Positions 60,610-64,000 of a DNA stretch of 64,000 nucleotides are shown here, one piece after another. A program made the translations under genes and the position numbers. Source of the DNA: Pseudomonas anguilliseptica. Its GTDB lineage: Bacteria; Pseudomonadota; Gammaproteobacteria; Pseudomonadales; Pseudomonadaceae. Below the pieces are notes generated by a model that saw only the letters and a list, made by a program, of their open reading frames with translations, searched no databases and was not told the origin of the DNA. Where the stretch lies: contig NZ_JAEIOI010000002.1 in assembly GCF_021375795.1 (NCBI RefSeq), forward strand, positions 124,001-188,000, written 5' to 3'. Each line of letters begins with the position of its first letter. The first letter of the stretch is position 1.

Positions 60610-61403
60610 GGTCTGTCCTTATTCAGGCGATTGGCTGCCCAGGTGAAGATCAGCACGAAGAAGAAGTAGGAGATCACCAGCGCGCTGTTGAAGTGGCCGC
60701 TGCTGTTTTTCATGTTGTTCAGGTAGACCTGCAGGGTTTCATAGCGGGTGCCGACCAGCAGGTTGGCGAACACGAACTCGCCGAACAGGAAGCTGAACGA
60801 GAGAAACAGCGAGACCATCAGGCCCTTGCGCAGGTTCGGCAGCACCACCAGGAAGGCCGCCTGCCAGGTACTGGCGCCGAGCAGCTGTGCGGCGTCCATC
60901 AGGTCGCGCAGGTTGATCGCTTGCAGGTTGTTGGTGATCGCCCGGTACATAAACGGCAGGGCCACGGTGAAGTAGCAACCAATCAGAATCCATGGCGTGC
61001 CGACCATGGCCAGCGGGCCGGAGCCATAGACCTGCAACAGGCCGACTGAGGACACCACCGGCGGAACGGCGAACGGCAGCAGAATCAGCACGTTCATCAG
61101 CCCGTCGAGTTTGGGGAAGTGGTAATGCACGACAAACAGCAGCGGCAGAATCAGCAGCACTGACAGCAACAGCGCAGCGAAGCACACCAGCAACGACTGG
61201 CCAAAGGCGGTGAGAAAGCGCGTATCGCTCCACAGCGCTACATACCACTTGAAGGTCAGCCCGGACGGCAGAATGGTCGCCGACCAGCTGGTGGACAGCG
61301 AGTAGATCAGGGTGCCGGCCAGCGGCAAGAGCAGGATCAGAAACAGCAGCCAGACCACCACGCGGTGATACAGGGCGGCTGGCTTGGCATCAGCGTGCGA
61401 CAT
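60606..61403 (-). CDS. ABC transporter permease (PotC/PhnV-like)
   Basis: The 265-residue inner-membrane permease has six hydrophobic segments and an EAA-type loop (LMDAAQLLGASTWQAAFLVVLP). It is the second permease of the importer and pairs with the gene upstream, with which it overlaps by 14 bases. The ATG follows AGGAGC. Confidence 0.87.
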   Translation of the reverse strand: MSHADAKPAALYHRVVVWLLFLILLLPLAGTLIYSLSTSWSATILPSGLTFKWYVALWSDTRFLTAFGQSLLVCFAALLLSVLLILPLLFVVHYHFPKLDGLMNVLILLPFAVPPVVSSVGLLQVYGSGPLAMVGTPWILIGCYFTVALPFMYRAITNNLQAINLRDLMDAAQLLGASTWQAAFLVVLPNLRKGLMVSLFLSFSFLFGEFVFANLLVGTRYETLQVYLNNMKNSSGHFNSALVISYFFFVLIFTWAANRLNKDRP

Positions 61404-62235
61404 GGTAGCTCCTCTTCAGCAGCCACTGGTGCGCGGCCGTGATCACCACCATCAGGCCCACCAGCACCATCGCCAGAGCGCTGGCCATGTCTGGGTTGAG
61501 GCTGATATCACCGGCGACCATGGCGGCAATACGAATCGGCAGTACGTTGAAGTTGCCGGTGGTCAGCGCGTACACCGTGGCGTAGGCGCCCAGGGCGTTG
61601 GCCAGCAAGATGACGAAGGTGCCAAGCAACGCCGGGGTCAGTACCGGAATGCCGATATGTCGCCAGAAGTCCCAGGTGCCGGCGCCGAGCAGGGCAGCGG
61701 ACTCGCGCCAGTCCTCCCGTAGAGCGTCGAAGGCCGGGTACAGCAACAGCACGCCAAGGGGAATCTGGAAGTAGGTGTACAGCACGATCAAGCCGGTTTT
61801 GGAGTACAGGTTGAAATCTTCGATGATCCCGGCTTGCTTGAGCAGCAGGGTCAACGCGCCGTTGAAGCCGAGGATGATGATGAAGGCAAAGGCCAGCGGC
61901 ACCCCGGCGAAGTTGCTGGTCATGTTGGAGAAGGCCATGACGAAGTCGCGCAGCTTCGAGTCAACCTGGCGCAGCGAGTAGCTGCCGAGCACGGCAATCA
62001 CGATGCCGAACAGGCTCGACCAGAAGGCGATCTGCAGGCTGTGCTTGATTGCCTGCAAGTAGAACTTGGAGCTGAAGATCTTCTCGTAGTTGCCCAGGCC
62101 CCAGCTGTCACCAACGCTCAGGCTGTGCACCGCCACCCACACCAGTGGGGCGATCTGGAAGGCGATAAAAAATACCGCGAAGGGCAGCAGGCACAGCAGG
62201 GCCAGCCACTTGCCGCGGGGGTTACTTGCCGTCAC
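61390..62235 (-). CDS. ABC transporter permease (PotB/PhnU-like)
   Basis: The 281-residue inner-membrane permease has six hydrophobic segments and the EAA loop WRESAALLGAGTWDFWRHIG. The most likely start is GTG 62235: it follows AAGGAG by seven bases and overlaps the stop of the preceding gene (GTGA). An ATG at 62253 is less well placed. It is tightly coupled to the phosphatase-like gene and the second permease. Confidence 0.86.
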   Translation of the reverse strand: MTASNPRGKWLALLCLLPFAVFFIAFQIAPLVWVAVHSLSVGDSWGLGNYEKIFSSKFYLQAIKHSLQIAFWSSLFGIVIAVLGSYSLRQVDSKLRDFVMAFSNMTSNFAGVPLAFAFIIILGFNGALTLLLKQAGIIEDFNLYSKTGLIVLYTYFQIPLGVLLLYPAFDALREDWRESAALLGAGTWDFWRHIGIPVLTPALLGTFVILLANALGAYATVYALTTGNFNVLPIRIAAMVAGDISLNPDMASALAMVLVGLMVVITAAHQWLLKRSYHVAR

Positions 62236-63038
62236 TTGAGCAGCTCCTTGCACCAGGGTTTGTCATGGGCCGCGCCGAGCAGGGTGCAGATAGTGCCGCA
62301 CAGCTCGGTTTGGCGTGGTTGCGCGCTGCCATCCAGGTTGAACGCGTTGCCGACGACGAACAGTGGCACTTCGCGCTCTTCCGGCAGCAGGCCGTTGTGC
62401 GAGTGGTCGTTGTTCATGCCGTGGTCAGCCGTCACCAGCACCTGATAGCCAGCATCCAGCCAGCGTTGCAGGTACTCGGCCAACAACAGGTCGGCGTGTC
62501 TGGCGCTGTTGCGGTATTGCGGCGAATCCAGACCGTGTTTGTGGCCGGCGTCGTCGATGTTCATCGGGTGTACCAGGAGGAAATTCGGCCGGTGCTGCAC
62601 ACGCAGGTGCTCGGCATCGGCAAACAGGTGCGAGTCCGGGTAGTGGTCGGCGTAATAGAAATGGCCCTGCTGAATCGGCAGGTCAGGGTCACTGGTATGG
62701 CGGTCGCGGGCGGCATCGAAGGGCGCGCGGTTATACAGCTCGCTGATCCAGTGATAGGCCGCCGCCGCGGTAGACAGACCGGCAGCACGGGCATAGTGGA
62801 AGATGCTGCGCTCCTTCGACAGACGCACCACATCGTTGTGCACGATGCCACTGTCGATCGGCGCCACGCCGGTCATGATGCATTCATAGAGTGGGCGCGA
62901 CAGCGAAGGCAGTTCGCATTCGAGCTTGTACAGCGCGGCGCGGCCAGCGCCGCAGTAGGCCTGCAGATGGCCCAGCGCATGGCGGGCCACCTCGTAATTC
63001 AGTCCATCCAGTACCACCAGGATGACGTTGTGTTTCAT
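62232..63038 (-). CDS. Alkaline-phosphatase-superfamily hydrolase (nucleotide pyrophosphatase-like)
   Basis: The 268-residue protein of the alkaline phosphatase superfamily is close to type I phosphodiesterases. It has metal-binding Asp in VVLDG (Asp11), the nucleophile in PSLSRPLYECIMTG, and metal ligands in NIDDAGHKHG and TADHGMN. There is no signal peptide, so it acts in the cytosol. It overlaps the permease gene and follows the binding protein gene by 58 bases. It probably hydrolyses a phosphodiester, phosphonate-type or phosphorylated compound brought in by the ABC importer. Confidence 0.84.
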   Translation of the reverse strand: MKHNVILVVLDGLNYEVARHALGHLQAYCGAGRAALYKLECELPSLSRPLYECIMTGVAPIDSGIVHNDVVRLSKERSIFHYARAAGLSTAAAAYHWISELYNRAPFDAARDRHTSDPDLPIQQGHFYYADHYPDSHLFADAEHLRVQHRPNFLLVHPMNIDDAGHKHGLDSPQYRNSARHADLLLAEYLQRWLDAGYQVLVTADHGMNNDHSHNGLLPEEREVPLFVVGNAFNLDGSAQPRQTELCGTICTLLGAAHDKPWCKELLK

Positions 63039-63096
63039 CGAGCGATTTCCTTGAGCAAAAACACAGCCCGGCGAGCGCCGGGCCGTGGGTCAGCAG

Positions 63097-64000
63097 TTAC
63101 TGCATTTCGATGATCACATGTTCCTGCCACAGCTGTGGCAGTGCTTTGGCGGTGGCTTCCCAGGCCGCCGGGTTTTTGATCGGCTGGACCTTGGCGTACT
63201 GCTCATTCGGCAGCAGTTTGGCCTGTACCTCGGCTGGCAGAGTCAGGTGCTCGGCACGAATCGGCCGGGCATTGCCCTTGGCCAGGTTGATCTGCCCGGC
63301 ATCGCTCAAGATGTACTCACGCGCCAGTTTGGCGGCGTTGGGGTGCTTGGCATACTTGTTGATGATGGTGCTGTAGCCGGAGATCACCGAACCGTCGGAC
63401 GGGATCAGCACTTCAAAGCGATCGGGGTCGATCTGGCCACGGTAGGACAGGCCATTAAAGTCCCAGACGATGCCCACTTCCACTTCGCCTTTTTCCAGGG
63501 TCTGGATGGTCGGATTGGACAGGCCCAGACGGCCCTGTTTGGCGATTTCAGCGAAGAAATCCAGGCCCGGCTGAATGTTGCTCTCGTCGCCACCATTGGC
63601 GATGGAGGCTGCCAGTACACCGTTAACGGCCTGGGCGGCAGCGCTGACATCACCGATGGCGACCTTGTATTTGCCCTGTTTCAGATCAGCCCAGGAGCGT
63701 GGCACGTCCTTGACCAGCTGTTTGTTGACGATAAAAGCGATGGAGCCGGTGTAGGCGAGCATCCAGTGGCCATCGGCATCCTTGGCCCAGCTCGGGATCT
63801 GTTCCCAGGTGCTCGGTTTGTAGGCTTGGGTAACACCCTGCTGCACAGCGATGGGGCCGAAGGCGGCACCGACGTCGCCGATGTCGGCGGTAGCGTTGTC
63901 TTTCTCGGCGGCGAATTTGGCGATTTCCTGGGCCGAGCTCATGTCGGTGTCCATGTGCTTGAGGCCGTAGAGTTTGTTCAGGTCAGCCCAGGTATCTTTC
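63097..64000 (-). CDS. ABC extracellular solute-binding protein, partial
   Basis: About 301 residues are visible; the N-terminus and signal peptide lie beyond the right edge. The fold is the family 1 PotD/FbpA-like type (IAFIVNKQLVKDVPRSWADL, then VEVGIVWDFNGLSYRG). It is the first visible gene of the importer operon. The pattern resembles putative phosphonate (PhnS-like) or iron/polyamine binders, and the attached phosphatase genes favour a phosphorus-containing solute. The ligand is unknown. Confidence 0.87.
   Translation of the reverse strand, partial: KDTWADLNKLYGLKHMDTDMSSAQEIAKFAAEKDNATADIGDVGAAFGPIAVQQGVTQAYKPSTWEQIPSWAKDADGHWMLAYTGSIAFIVNKQLVKDVPRSWADLKQGKYKVAIGDVSAAAQAVNGVLAASIANGGDESNIQPGLDFFAEIAKQGRLGLSNPTIQTLEKGEVEVGIVWDFNGLSYRGQIDPDRFEVLIPSDGSVISGYSTIINKYAKHPNAAKLAREYILSDAGQINLAKGNARPIRAEHLTLPAEVQAKLLPNEQYAKVQPIKNPAAWEATAKALPQLWQEHVIIEMQ

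Overview
The window is a contiguous piece of a high-GC gammaproteobacterial chromosome. It is almost certainly Pseudomonas in the broad sense: the porin is of the OprD family, and RdgC, RmuC, the YdbH/YnbE/YdbL set and AhpC/AhpF are of pseudomonad type, with BetC, OscA and an LsfA-like peroxiredoxin alongside and REP-like and long palindromic repeats between genes. I see no insertion sequence, prophage, integrase or CRISPR array. The window is cut at both ends, inside a peroxiredoxin gene (left) and an ABC solute-binding protein gene (right).

Positions 1 to 23900 form a sulfur-scavenging island. It holds an LsfA-like 1-Cys peroxiredoxin, a sulfonate-type ABC importer with an OprD porin, and a SfnC/DszC-like flavin enzyme of acyl-CoA dehydrogenase fold. 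Next come a periplasmic rhodanese with a YeeE/YedE (TsuA-like) transporter, and a first sulfate permease set (sbp-cysT-cysW, no cysA). Then follow a SulP sulfate transporter, choline-O-sulfate genes (a ChoX-like binding protein, the sulfatase BetC and a LysR regulator), a sigma-54-type AAA+ regulator with a degenerate GAFTGA loop, OscA, and a complete second sulfate permease (sbp-cysT-cysW-cysA). The layout implies uptake of sulfate, thiosulfate, sulfonates and choline sulfate under sulfur limitation. An AT-rich motif (taaaaagaataaat or close variants) recurs in front of several of these units and may be a CysB-type operator. A 21-codon reading frame with a strong ribosome binding site and a terminal Cys codon lies between oscA and the second sbp.

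Positions 24100 to 41200 hold mostly housekeeping and small accessory genes: the YdbH-YnbE-YdbL envelope lipid-transport set, a RES-Xre toxin-antitoxin pair, RmuC, and a MerR regulator divergent from an alpha/beta-hydrolase-SDR fusion and a ferritin-like hydrolase. There follow a DUF4010 membrane protein, AzlCD, an MFS-acyltransferase fusion, a SugE/Gdx guanidinium exporter with a guanidine-II riboswitch, RdgC, and tRNA-Val and tRNA-Asp.

Positions 41300 to 52800 carry FklB, a YkvA-like protein, an amino-acid-type binding protein, a three-gene overlapping operon (Xre-like, unknown, Sel1), an EAL-CBS-GGDEF protein, the tail-specific protease Prc, a quinone oxidoreductase, and AhpC/AhpF.

Positions 52900 to 64000 carry an SDR, a TetR regulator, a thiolase and a thioesterase, a Bcr/CflA-type exporter, a dihydrolipoyl dehydrogenase, and an ABC importer operon that also encodes two phosphatase-superfamily enzymes (HAD and alkaline phosphatase-like). 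That arrangement suggests uptake and hydrolysis of a phosphorus-containing organic solute.

Four long imperfect-palindrome elements lie between genes: one inside the first sulfate permease operon, one after cysA, one between ahpC and ahpF, and one with perfect 21-bp terminal inverted repeats upstream of prc.
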